From positions 1 through 64,000 of the forward strand of contig DATJPD010000183.1 of assembly GCA_035506575.1 (NCBI GenBank): a stretch of 64,000 nt of DNA. Reading direction: 5' to 3'. The DNA comes from DATJPD01 sp035506575 (GTDB lineage: Bacteria; Pseudomonadota; Alphaproteobacteria; CACIAM-22H2). This document shows, one piece after another, positions 50,278 to 58,137 of the stretch (position 1 is its first letter; each line of letters starts with the position of its first letter). The notes under the pieces were generated by a model, which was not told the DNA's origin, ran no database searches, and saw nothing but the letters and a program-made list of their open reading frames with translations. A program made the position numbers and the translations under genes.

Positions 50278-51771
50278 ATGCTCAAGCTCCGCCGCATGGC
50301 AATCGACACCTATCGCGAGAACGTCGCGTTTCTCGCGCGCGACTGCCCGCTCTATCGGGCGGAGGCCTTCCAGGCGCTGGCGAAGATCGAGATCTCCCAT
50401 GCCGGCCGCAGCATCCTCGCGACATTGAACATCGTCGACGACCAGCGGCTGCTGGGCCGGGACGAGCTTGGTCTGTCGGAGCAGAGCTTCGCTCAACTGG
50501 GCCTCCCCGAGGGGGAAGGCGTGACCGTGGCACAAGCCAGTCCGCCGGCGAGCCACGAGGCGATCCGCGCCAAGGTTCTCGGCCAAACCCTCGGCCAGAG
50601 CGACTTCGATGCCATCATCCGCGATATCGCCGGCAACCGTTACTCGAAGCCGGAGATCGCGGCGTTCCTGATCGCCTCGGCGAGCTTCCTGTCGACCGAG
50701 GAGGTGCTGGCCCTCACCCGCTCGATGGCTGGTGTCGGCCGGCGGCTCGAATGGGCGGAGCGGCCGATCGTCGACAAGCACTGCATCGGCGGCATCCCCG
50801 GCAACCGGACCTCGATGATCGTCGTGCCCATCGTGGCGGCGCACGGCCTCACCATCCCGAAGACCTCCTCGCGCGCCATCACATCGCCGGCGGGGACGGC
50901 CGACACGATGGAGGTCCTCGCGCGGGTCGACATCGATGTGGACGAGATGCGCGACATCGTCCACCGCACCCGCGGCTGTCTCGTCTGGGGCGGGCGCGTC
51001 AATTTGTCGCCGGCCGACGACATCCTGATCTCGGTCGAGCGGCCGCTCGGCATCGACACGCGCGAGCAGCTCGTGGCGTCCATCCTGTCCAAGAAACTGG
51101 CGGCCGGCTCCACGCATCTGATCATCGATATCCCGGTCGGCCCCTCGGCTAAGGTGCGGTCGTTCCGCGATGCCATACGCCTGCGCAAACTGTTCGAGTT
51201 CATCGGCGATCAGGTCGGCTTGACGCTCGAGGTCGAGATCACCGACGGCGCCGAGCCGGTCGGCAGCGGCATTGGTCCCGTGCTGGAGGCGCGCGACGTC
51301 ACGCGCGTTCTCGACCGGGACTTGCTAGCCCCGGTCGATTTGCGCGAGCGCGCTTTGCTGCTCGCGGGGCGGATCTTGGAGTTCGACCCGAAGCTGCGGG
51401 GCGGCAAGGGCAGGGACCGGGCGCGCGAGCTTTTGGAGTCCGGCGCAGCAGCCCGACAGATGCAGCGCATCATCGATGCGCAAGGCGCAAGTCCCGTTGC
51501 CCGTGACCTGGGCCATCTGGTGCGGGACGTGCCGGCGCCCGCGGACGGGGTCATCGGCCGGATCGATTGCTACCGGATCGCCCGCATTGCGCGCGCCGCG
51601 GGTGCTCCGGGCGAGCGCGGGGCGGGCATCGATCTCTTCAAGAAGTCAGGCATGACGGTGCAGGCGGGCGAACCGCTCTATCGGATCTATGCCGCCCACC
51701 CGTCGGACTTCCGCTTCGCCACCGAGATGGCGTCGGCCGACAGCGGGTATCAACTGGCCGGCCGGCTCTGA
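50278..51771 (+). CDS. Thymidine/AMP-phosphorylase family protein
   Basis: 497-residue nucleoside-phosphorylase II-fold enzyme. The diagnostic block is DKHCIGGIPGNRTSMIVVPI (about residues 165-184) with PKTSSRAITSPAGTADTMEV (about 198-217), matching archaeal AMP phosphorylase more than E. coli DeoA. The N-terminal extension of about 80 residues is also typical of the AMP-phosphorylase/putative thymidine phosphorylase type. Reaction: phosphorolysis of a nucleotide or nucleoside to base plus ribose (1,5-bis)phosphate. No RuBisCO or ribose-1,5-bisphosphate isomerase is in the window. Two FNR/FixK boxes lie just upstream, so low-oxygen control is likely. Confidence 0.88.
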   Translation: MLKLRRMAIDTYRENVAFLARDCPLYRAEAFQALAKIEISHAGRSILATLNIVDDQRLLGRDELGLSEQSFAQLGLPEGEGVTVAQASPPASHEAIRAKVLGQTLGQSDFDAIIRDIAGNRYSKPEIAAFLIASASFLSTEEVLALTRSMAGVGRRLEWAERPIVDKHCIGGIPGNRTSMIVVPIVAAHGLTIPKTSSRAITSPAGTADTMEVLARVDIDVDEMRDIVHRTRGCLVWGGRVNLSPADDILISVERPLGIDTREQLVASILSKKLAAGSTHLIIDIPVGPSAKVRSFRDAIRLRKLFEFIGDQVGLTLEVEITDGAEPVGSGIGPVLEARDVTRVLDRDLLAPVDLRERALLLAGRILEFDPKLRGGKGRDRARELLESGAAARQMQRIIDAQGASPVARDLGHLVRDVPAPADGVIGRIDCYRIARIARAAGAPGERGAGIDLFKKSGMTVQAGEPLYRIYAAHPSDFRFATEMASADSGYQLAGRL

Positions 51772-52757
51772 GCCGTATCCGGCACGATGAACTCGGCGGC
51801 CAGCGGGGCGTGGAAGGAGCCCAGCGGCGGGCCGGACCGCGCATCGAAGATCTCGTCCTGCAGCGCCTCGTTATGGACTTCGGCGCGGACGGCCCAGGGG
51901 AGAAGGGCGCGGGATACGAGGATGTGATCCAGCATCACGACATGTCCGGCATGGCGAACCGAAAACCGCCGTTCGTCGGGAAGGCTCCGCTCGAGCGCGA
52001 CGAGGCTCCGGGGCGAGAGATCCGGATTTCCCATGTCGTCGACGTCCGCGAGCAACGTGCGCACCGGCACCTCGCGCCCGTCGGCATTGAAGTCGCCGCA
52101 CAGGGCAATGCGTGCGTCCGGTTCCGCATCGAAGATGCGCTCCAGCAGCAGCCGCGCCTCCAGGGCCTGGCGGTCGCGCTTCATGGCGGCAACGAAGAAG
52201 CCCTCGGCCCAGCCTGCGACCGAGCGCCAGACCAGCGGCGACTTCTTCTGGCCCGGAATGGGGGCCGCGAGCGGAGAGCGGAGGTGCAGGTTCAGGACAT
52301 GGAGCGGATGCCCGTCGGCCAAGGCGAGGCGGATATAGAGGATCGGCCGGTCGAATCGGCCGTCGACGGTTGCCGGCCGTTGCTGGTCCGAGGTGACCGG
52401 GACATAGGCCAAAGGGGGCACGAACTCATGCCTGATGTCGCGCGTTTCGACGGGCGGCCAGCGGCTCAAAGTCACGAGATTGTGTATGTCCGCGGGCCCG
52501 GTGCCGTGCGGCCCCGAGCTTACGGTCCGCGCGAAGTCGGCATACGGCGTCTCCGCCAGGAGGCGGTCCAGGCCGCTCAACGTACGCCCCTCCTTCGGAT
52601 GCTTTTCGGACGCGCTGACCTCCTGAAGGCAGAGCACATCTGCGTCCAGGCGCAGGAGCTGCGGTCGAAGGGCGGCAATTCGCCGGTCGAGCAGCGCGGG
52701 GTCGTGCGGCCGGTCATCCAGGTTTTCGAGGTTGAACGTTGCGATCCTGAGGCGCAT
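51750..52757 (-). CDS. Endonuclease/exonuclease/phosphatase (EEP) fold protein
   Basis: 335 residues with the EEP catalytic set: IATFNLENL (Asn), CLQEVSAS (Glu), ALCGDFNADG (Asp-Asn) and MLDHILVSR (Asp-His). Members cleave phosphodiesters or phosphomonoesters of nucleic acids, inositides or sphingomyelin. No signal peptide is visible, so it is probably cytoplasmic. ATG 52757 matches homologous starts (MRLRIATFN). Its 3' end overlaps the convergent phosphorylase by 22 bases. An FNR/FixK-type box is positioned at -41.5 for a start site 31 bases before its ATG. Confidence 0.85.
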   Translation of the reverse strand: MRLRIATFNLENLDDRPHDPALLDRRIAALRPQLLRLDADVLCLQEVSASEKHPKEGRTLSGLDRLLAETPYADFARTVSSGPHGTGPADIHNLVTLSRWPPVETRDIRHEFVPPLAYVPVTSDQQRPATVDGRFDRPILYIRLALADGHPLHVLNLHLRSPLAAPIPGQKKSPLVWRSVAGWAEGFFVAAMKRDRQALEARLLLERIFDAEPDARIALCGDFNADGREVPVRTLLADVDDMGNPDLSPRSLVALERSLPDERRFSVRHAGHVVMLDHILVSRALLPWAVRAEVHNEALQDEIFDARSGPPLGSFHAPLAAEFIVPDTAQSRPAS

Positions 52758-52822
52758 GGATGAACCGGTCCGGCTTCCCTCATTCGGTGGGTCATCTAAT
52801 ATAGGGGTAGGCTGCACCGTCC

Positions 52823-52836
52823 TTGATTTGAATCAA
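52823..52836. promoter_or_regulatory. FNR/FixK-type box, EEP/cytochrome c divergent promoter
   Basis: TTGATTTGAATCAA, perfect half-sites. The centre at 52829.5 fits class II activation of the EEP gene (31-base leader to 52757). For cytochrome c (ATG 52868) a -41.5 start site would leave almost no leader, so that gene may use a different offset. Confidence 0.8.
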
Positions 52837-52867
52837 CGGGTTCAACCGCCAGCCAGCCGGGGAGAAT

Positions 52868-53188
52868 ATGATGAGAGCGTTGGTCACGATTGCGTGTTTC
52901 TGCTTGGTCAGCCTACCGGCCATCGCCCAGCAGCTCCCGGGCAATCCCGCCGCGGGCCGTAGCGTCGCACAGCGAGCTTGCGCGCAATGCCATGTGATCG
53001 GCCAGAGCGAGCGGCAGGCGGCCGTGAACGGCGTCCCCACGTTCGTCGGTCTCGCCCGCGACCGCTCGATGACCACGGCCCGCCTCCAGGGCTTCATGCA
53101 GGCGCCGCACCCGCCGATGCCCGATCTGGCGCTGACACGTCAGGAAATCAACGACGTCACCGCCTACATTGTGAGCCTGCGCAAGTAG
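52868..53188 (+). CDS. Small class I cytochrome c
   Basis: 106-residue periplasmic electron carrier. Residues 1-20 are a signal peptide (MMRALVTIACFCLVSLPAIA). The haem site CAQCH is near residue 38, and an axial Met is likely in FMQAPHPPMPDL near residue 81. ATG 52868 and ATG 52871 are both possible; GGAGAAT precedes them. Placed among genes with FNR/FixK boxes, it probably serves a low-oxygen or NO-related electron chain, though no oxidase is encoded nearby. Confidence 0.9.
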   Translation: MMRALVTIACFCLVSLPAIAQQLPGNPAAGRSVAQRACAQCHVIGQSERQAAVNGVPTFVGLARDRSMTTARLQGFMQAPHPPMPDLALTRQEINDVTAYIVSLRK

Positions 53189-53211
53189 TCCCCGCCGCGG
53201 TCATTCCCTCG

Positions 53212-53233
53212 GTACGTAGAAGTACTTACGTAC
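53212..53233. promoter_or_regulatory. Long inverted repeat upstream of the DUF1488-like gene
   Basis: GTACGTA (53212-53218) and TACGTAC (53227-53233) form perfect 7-base arms around GAAGTACT, 22 bases in all, 85 bases before ATG 53319 and 23 bases after the cytochrome stop. No T-run follows, so an operator is more likely than a terminator. Confidence 0.55.
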
Positions 53234-53318
53234 TATTCCGACATAGCCGGTACCTGGCGGCCGGCGTAGCGTGGCGCCGTAGTTCAGGGATCGTCCTGGT
53301 TTCGAGGAGGAACGGGCC

Positions 53319-53681
53319 ATGTCGCTTCGCTTTGATCGCAGTTCGCCGCCGGGGTGGAACGCCCGCCGTGCACGCGTCGACTTCATCTGCGTGGACTCGC
53401 AGACACGGCGGCCAATCGCCTGCGCCGTCTCGCGGGCGGCCTTGGAAGATTCGACCGGCGAGGAACTCGACGGTAGATGCTGCGTCGCCGCCTTCGCCCG
53501 CCATTTGGGACGGATCATCGCCGTGGCCAATGGCCTGTATGCGGCGCACGCCGGCAGTCCGCACGGCGTGGTCCTGGTCGATTCGGACGACCTGCTTCAG
53601 CATTATCCGGCAGGCGAAGACGTGATTGCCGCTCACCAGGCCGACCAACATCGCGCGCGGGCTGCGGTGCCACTGCGCTAA
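53319..53681 (+). CDS. DUF1488-like small protein
   Basis: 120 residues with GAGGAGGAAC directly before the ATG, a strong ribosome binding site. The middle part (VDFICVDSQTRRPIACAVSR, then AALEDSTG) resembles DUF1488 proteins, short alphaproteobacterial proteins of unknown role. No signal peptide, membrane helix or catalytic motif is visible. It lies between the cytochrome c and AAA ATPase genes within the low-oxygen set. The family assignment is tentative. Confidence 0.65.
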   Translation: MSLRFDRSSPPGWNARRARVDFICVDSQTRRPIACAVSRAALEDSTGEELDGRCCVAAFARHLGRIIAVANGLYAAHAGSPHGVVLVDSDDLLQHYPAGEDVIAAHQADQHRARAAVPLR

Positions 53682-53707
53682 GCACGGCACAACGCCAATT
53701 CGCGGCT

Positions 53708-53721
53708 TTGACCAGGATCAA
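53708..53721. promoter_or_regulatory. FNR/FixK-type box upstream of the AAA ATPase gene
   Basis: TTGACCAGGATCAA (TTGA-N6-TCAA). Centre 53714.5; a start site 41.5 bases on would be near 53756, giving a 22-base leader to ATG 53778. The last base of the box is the first base of an alternative ATG (53721), which argues against that start. Confidence 0.75.
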
Positions 53722-53777
53722 TGTCGGGGAAGGCGCCAGGCCCTAGGCTTCGGCTATCAACGAATCGCGGGTATTCC

Positions 53778-55451
53778 ATGGCCAATCTCCCTGCGCGATC
53801 AGAGACAAAGCCGCCGCCTTCCAGCCTGCAGTTCGACGACTTTCAGCGGAATCTGTCGGATATCATCCGCGCCCGTTTTTCGATCGTGCAGATCGTCACG
53901 CACGAGGAGGACCGGGCGCGACGGATCGTCGAGAAGATCGCCGCCAAGCTCGACTATCGCCCATATCTCTGGAGTGTGACGCGCGGCGTGGTCGAAGACT
54001 TCGACACGGATGTGAACGTCGGAAACCGCAAGAACGTCCTGACGGATCTGCGATCTGCGATCGATCATTGCGAGAAGATCGCCCAGACCGGCCGCAAGTC
54101 GCTGTTTATTTTCCTCGATCCTTACCCCTTCCTCAGCGTCAAGGCGGCCGAAGTGGCCCATCGCCGGCGCTTGCGCGAATTCGCGATGAACATCCGCAAC
54201 CGCGGCTACAACGCCACCTGCGTGATCATCGCGCCGACCCGGGACATTGCGCCGGAGCTCGAAAAGGAGATTACGCTCGTCGAGCTGCCTCTGCCCGACC
54301 ATCAATACGTGACGCATTTCGTCGATTCGTTCGTTTCGCGGGTCAGCAAAAGCCCGAAGGTCCACATCGGCCCCGATCACGAGCTGGTGCATGCGTTGGC
54401 GGACGCTGCCGTCGGCCTCACCAAGTCGGAGATCGAGAATTGTCTCGCCAAGGCGCTTGTCCACGATTTCGGCATCGAGAAGGAGGACGTGCGCTTCATT
54501 CTCGAAGAGAAAAAGCAGATCGTTCGCAAGTCCGGCATTCTCGAGTACATGGACACGCACGACCTCAATCTGGACGATATCGGCGGCCTCGAGGTTTTGA
54601 AGAAATGGCTGCTGATCCGCCGGCTCGCATTTTCGGCCGATGCGGCCGAGTACGGTGTTCAGAGCCCCAAGGGAGTGCTCGTTACGGGCATTCCCGGGTG
54701 CGGAAAGTCGCTGGCCGCGAAATGCGTGGCGACCTCATGGGGCATGCCGTTGATCCAGCTCGATATGGGCAAGATCTTCTCGATGTGGGTCGGCTCGTCC
54801 GAAGAGAACATCCGCAACGCGCTCAAGACCTGCGAGGCGGTCGCCCCGTGTGTGCTGTGGATCGACGAGATCGAAAAGGGCCTCGCCTACAACGCGCGGA
54901 CGATGGGGGACAGCGGCGTCGGCATGCGGGTGTTCGGCACCCTCGTGACCTGGATGCAGGAAAAGAAGGCGCCGGTGTTCGTGTTCGCGACCGCGAACGA
55001 CATCGATGCGCTGCCAAGCGAGCTGCTGCGCAAGGGCCGCTTCGACGACATCTTTTTCGTCGACCTGCCGACGCCGGCGGAGCGAAAGGCGATCTTCGAA
55101 ATCCATCTGCGCAAGCACAAGCACAGTCCCGCCGCCTACGACATGGATCGTCTCGTCGAACTCTCCGGCGACGGTCATCTGGGGCCAAATACCTCGCTCA
55201 CCGGAGCGGAGATCGAAGCCTGGGTCAATGAAGCCATGATCATGTCGTTTGCCCGGCGGCGGCTATCGCAAAATCCGAAGGACGACCTGTCGATGGCCGA
55301 CTTCGAGGCGACATTGTCCCGCCTTGTTCCGATCTCGCGGTTGCGCGCCGAGCAGTTCAATCGCATGCGCGACTGGGCCAATGAGCACGCCATCAACGCC
55401 TCCGAGCGGGTGCCGGCGCTCGTCGGCCACGGGCGGCATATCGATCTCTGA
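53778..55451 (+). CDS. AAA-family ATPase (Ycf46-like)
   Basis: 557-residue soluble ATPase. The N-terminal ~220 residues form an inactive-looking Rossmann region (SIVQIVTHEEDRARRIV). The AAA module has Walker A GIPGCGKS (about 303-310), Walker B VLWIDEIEKG (about 358), sensor ATANDIDALPSELLRKGRFD with the arginine finger, and a C-terminal lid. The pattern matches Ycf46-type AAA proteins of bacteria and plastids, whose role is unknown beyond links to photosynthesis or CO2 handling in cyanobacteria. ATG 53778 is used because an FNR/FixK box overlaps the alternative ATG 53721. Confidence 0.85.
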   Translation: MANLPARSETKPPPSSLQFDDFQRNLSDIIRARFSIVQIVTHEEDRARRIVEKIAAKLDYRPYLWSVTRGVVEDFDTDVNVGNRKNVLTDLRSAIDHCEKIAQTGRKSLFIFLDPYPFLSVKAAEVAHRRRLREFAMNIRNRGYNATCVIIAPTRDIAPELEKEITLVELPLPDHQYVTHFVDSFVSRVSKSPKVHIGPDHELVHALADAAVGLTKSEIENCLAKALVHDFGIEKEDVRFILEEKKQIVRKSGILEYMDTHDLNLDDIGGLEVLKKWLLIRRLAFSADAAEYGVQSPKGVLVTGIPGCGKSLAAKCVATSWGMPLIQLDMGKIFSMWVGSSEENIRNALKTCEAVAPCVLWIDEIEKGLAYNARTMGDSGVGMRVFGTLVTWMQEKKAPVFVFATANDIDALPSELLRKGRFDDIFFVDLPTPAERKAIFEIHLRKHKHSPAAYDMDRLVELSGDGHLGPNTSLTGAEIEAWVNEAMIMSFARRRLSQNPKDDLSMADFEATLSRLVPISRLRAEQFNRMRDWANEHAINASERVPALVGHGRHIDL

Positions 55452-55470
55452 CGCTTGCGGAAACCTGGCG

Positions 55471-56163
55471 CTAGAAATTCGCCTCGGCGTAGCGCGCGCC
55501 CGAGGGGGCGGTCTGCCGGCCCTTGAATACCCACCAGCCGTCCTCGTTGACCGCGTAGAGCGGCGCATACCGGCGCGCCGTCGCGAAAGGAACGACGTGC
55601 TGGATCTGGTTGTCGAGAAGCAGTGCCGCGCCGTGCGGATCCACGATGACAACCGCGTGGTCCTGACGGGTCTCCGAATCGCGCACGACGACCACCTGCA
55701 ACTCGCTCGCCGGGACACCGGCCGCGCGCAACAGGAAGTACTTGGTCGCCGCGTAATCCTGGCATTGCCCGTTCTTCTCCAGGAATTCGAACGGCGTTTC
55801 CCAATAATCGGGGCGGCCCCAGTTCTGCTCCGAAGCGACGTAGGGATGGCGATTGATCTCGGCGTTCACGCGTTCGATCTGCTGCGGAACGGTCAATCCG
55901 TGCAGATCGCGCACGAGCCTCTCCCATTCGGCCGGGATGGCGGCTGGCGAGCGCGACGCTTCGTCGTAGCGCGCCACGACCGCGGTCCATTGGGGGACCG
56001 GCGCAGTCTTGGACACGAACGTTTCGGAGATATCGAATGCCGTTGCCGGCCCAACGCCCGGGCCCGCACAGGCAGACACGAGCAAGAGCGCGCTTGCCGC
56101 TGATAGCAGCGTGCGCCGCCGGCCAACCAGACCCGGGCACGTTCTGTGCATTGCGATTCGCAT
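55471..56163 (-). CDS. Bacterial transglutaminase-like cysteine peptidase (LapG-like, BTLCP)
   Basis: 230-residue exported protease-fold protein. The signal region LLLVSACAG contains a possible lipobox (V-S-A-C), so it may be a lipoprotein. The Cys-His-Asp triad is visible: GQCQDYA, DHAVVIV and LLDNQIQH. BTLCPs such as LapG release large surface adhesins by cutting an N-terminal site; others have unknown targets. It lies beside a two-partner secretion adhesin pair, which makes adhesin processing a natural hypothesis. No LapD-like regulator is present in the window. The ATG at 56163 and one 12 bases later are both plausible. Confidence 0.85.
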   Translation of the reverse strand: MRIAMHRTCPGLVGRRRTLLSAASALLLVSACAGPGVGPATAFDISETFVSKTAPVPQWTAVVARYDEASRSPAAIPAEWERLVRDLHGLTVPQQIERVNAEINRHPYVASEQNWGRPDYWETPFEFLEKNGQCQDYAATKYFLLRAAGVPASELQVVVVRDSETRQDHAVVIVDPHGAALLLDNQIQHVVPFATARRYAPLYAVNEDGWWVFKGRQTAPSGARYAEANF

Positions 56164-56278
56164 TCCCGACAGGAGGGGACATCATTGTCCTGTGCGCGGC
56201 GTTAACGCAACGTAAATAGGTGTCGCGGCGCAGCGAACGTGGTGTTGGGCTGGGGATAACCGGCTGCGGTGCCGGCCG

Positions 56279-58045
56279 CTAAAACGTTGCGGTGAGAGCG
56301 AAATAGCCGCGGAGCGGCTTTGCGCCGCCCACGAATTCCGTCGGGTCGCGTGTCAGCGGCTGGGCCAGCTGCAGGTCGGCCGACAGGCTGGTCGCAATGC
56401 TGACCCGCAGGCCGGCGCCCGCCGACGCCAGGGCGCGCGGTCCGGCCGGATTCCCCAGGGCGCGCGCGTTGGCATCCGAGAGCCGGCCATAGTCGACGAA
56501 GGTGTAAGCCTGGACCGTGGGCTGCTGCTGGAACAGCTGAATTCCGGAGAATGTGTATTGCAGCTCCGCCTTTCCCGCCGCGCCATAGTCCCCCAGAAGC
56601 TCCGACGGATCGTAACCGCGGCCGAACTGCGTCCCGCCCACGCCGAACTGTTCGGAGGCGAGGAGCTGCTGGCCGAACGACGCGAGCCCCGACGCGGCGG
56701 TCAGCAACCCGAGCCCCGGCGTGATGGCGTTGAGCGATTGCAGCCGTGCAGCATCCAGCGTCGCCTTCCAGAACTGGCTCCGGCCGCCGGGCCGGGACAC
56801 GCCCGTCGCCTGTCCGCCCGCTGTCGCGCCGAAGATCGGAAGGCCGCGACTCAACTCGAAGCGGACGAAGTCCCTGCCTTCCCAGTCGTCGAGCGTGTCG
56901 TAATTCGTGCCGGCTCGCAGGACGCGAAGATGATCCGCATACGAGCTGACGAGCCGTGTGTTGGACGGCAGCGCGAACTGGTCGAGGAAGAGGTTGCTGT
57001 AGGTGAACGACAAGTCGACATACAGATTTTCCGCGCGACTCCTGACGAGCGGATAACTCAACCGTCCCGTTCCCGTCTCGCCGTTGGTCTCGGTCCTCAG
57101 GAACGGCGTCTGCAGCGTACCTCCCGGCACGGACGTGTTGCCGGTGCCGGACAAGAGCAGCTTCAAGCCGTCCGTGCCGATCGGGGTCCCGTAGTCGAGC
57201 GCGAAGTAGCGCAGTTCCTCTTCGACGACCGGCGTCGTGACATAGTGGAAGACAAGCTGGTCGGAGGAGCCGGTGGGATCGTTGATGGCCGCCTGGCTGA
57301 GCAGCTCGATGGGACCGACGAACTTGGAGCCGTGATTGTCGAGGCTGACGGAGGCATCCGTCCGTTTGCTCTCGACGATGATGGTCAGGTCAGAGCCGCC
57401 GGTGACGCCTTTCGCGGGCTCCAGGACGCTGCGGGCCTGGATGCCGGGCAGATCGTTCATGAGCAGCAGGTAGCGCTGAAGGTCCTCCGACTTCAGCGGC
57501 CGCGACCGGGTGAGCCGGTCGGCGTACGACCGCACCGCCGCGGTCTCCGTGCCCTGGATGATGACGCGATTGATGAAGCCTTCGACGATGGTGATATGGA
57601 CGATGCCGCCCGAGATCCGCTGCGCCGGGACGACGGCGCGCGACAAGATGTAGCCGTCGCTGCGATATTTGGCCGTGATCGTGTCGGCGATACGGTAGAC
57701 GTCGACGAGGCTCACCTCGCGGCCGAGGTAATCGCCATAGAGTGCCTTGAGCTGGTCCGGTGAATAAACGGTCGATCCGTCCACGACGATCTGGTTCAGC
57801 GTGAACCGGATGCGCGCCGCCTCGCCAGGCGGTGCAGCCTCGGGAATCTCGGGCGAGATCACCTCGGGCGTGGGTGCCGGGCCGGGCGGCGGCTGGAACT
57901 GCCGCTGGATGCGACCCGGCTCGGCCGCCCCTGGGATGTTCGGCGTCTGACCCCATGCCCACCCTGGCATCGCCAGAAGCGCGACAAGGCCAAATGGAAC
58001 GGCGTGTCGACGGACCCATTTCCTGCAACCCAGGGGGAACCCCAC
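56279..58045 (-). CDS. Two-partner secretion transporter TpsB (ShlB/FhaC/HMW1B family)
   Basis: 588-residue Omp85-type outer-membrane protein that secretes the TpsA adhesin encoded upstream. A signal peptide covers about residues 1-32 (ends AWGQ). A Pro-rich linker follows, then two POTRA-like domains (LNQIVVDGSTVYSPDQL; VEGFINRVIIQG). The 16-strand barrel fills the rest, with the L6-type motif FGRGYDPSELLG (about 485) and a C-terminal aromatic strand (RGYFALTATF). It begins 92 bases after the tpsA stop, same strand, so the pair is one operon with A first. Confidence 0.93.
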   Translation of the reverse strand: MGFPLGCRKWVRRHAVPFGLVALLAMPGWAWGQTPNIPGAAEPGRIQRQFQPPPGPAPTPEVISPEIPEAAPPGEAARIRFTLNQIVVDGSTVYSPDQLKALYGDYLGREVSLVDVYRIADTITAKYRSDGYILSRAVVPAQRISGGIVHITIVEGFINRVIIQGTETAAVRSYADRLTRSRPLKSEDLQRYLLLMNDLPGIQARSVLEPAKGVTGGSDLTIIVESKRTDASVSLDNHGSKFVGPIELLSQAAINDPTGSSDQLVFHYVTTPVVEEELRYFALDYGTPIGTDGLKLLLSGTGNTSVPGGTLQTPFLRTETNGETGTGRLSYPLVRSRAENLYVDLSFTYSNLFLDQFALPSNTRLVSSYADHLRVLRAGTNYDTLDDWEGRDFVRFELSRGLPIFGATAGGQATGVSRPGGRSQFWKATLDAARLQSLNAITPGLGLLTAASGLASFGQQLLASEQFGVGGTQFGRGYDPSELLGDYGAAGKAELQYTFSGIQLFQQQPTVQAYTFVDYGRLSDANARALGNPAGPRALASAGAGLRVSIATSLSADLQLAQPLTRDPTEFVGGAKPLRGYFALTATF

Positions 58046-58137
58046 CCTCAGTCCTCCCGTGACGCACCAGCGCTACTTTTACGGGAGAATTGGTTTGCGA
58101 GCGACCCCTTTGTGGCGTGCCGTATCCCAAGCAACCG

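Noticed and set aside
53721..53777. Upstream ATG for the AAA ATPase
   Set aside because: It overlaps the FNR/FixK box and would lie upstream of the predicted transcript start.
56260..56276. CCGGC/GCCGG hairpin after the tpsB stop
   Set aside because: A short 5-bp stem without a T-run; not enough to call a terminator.
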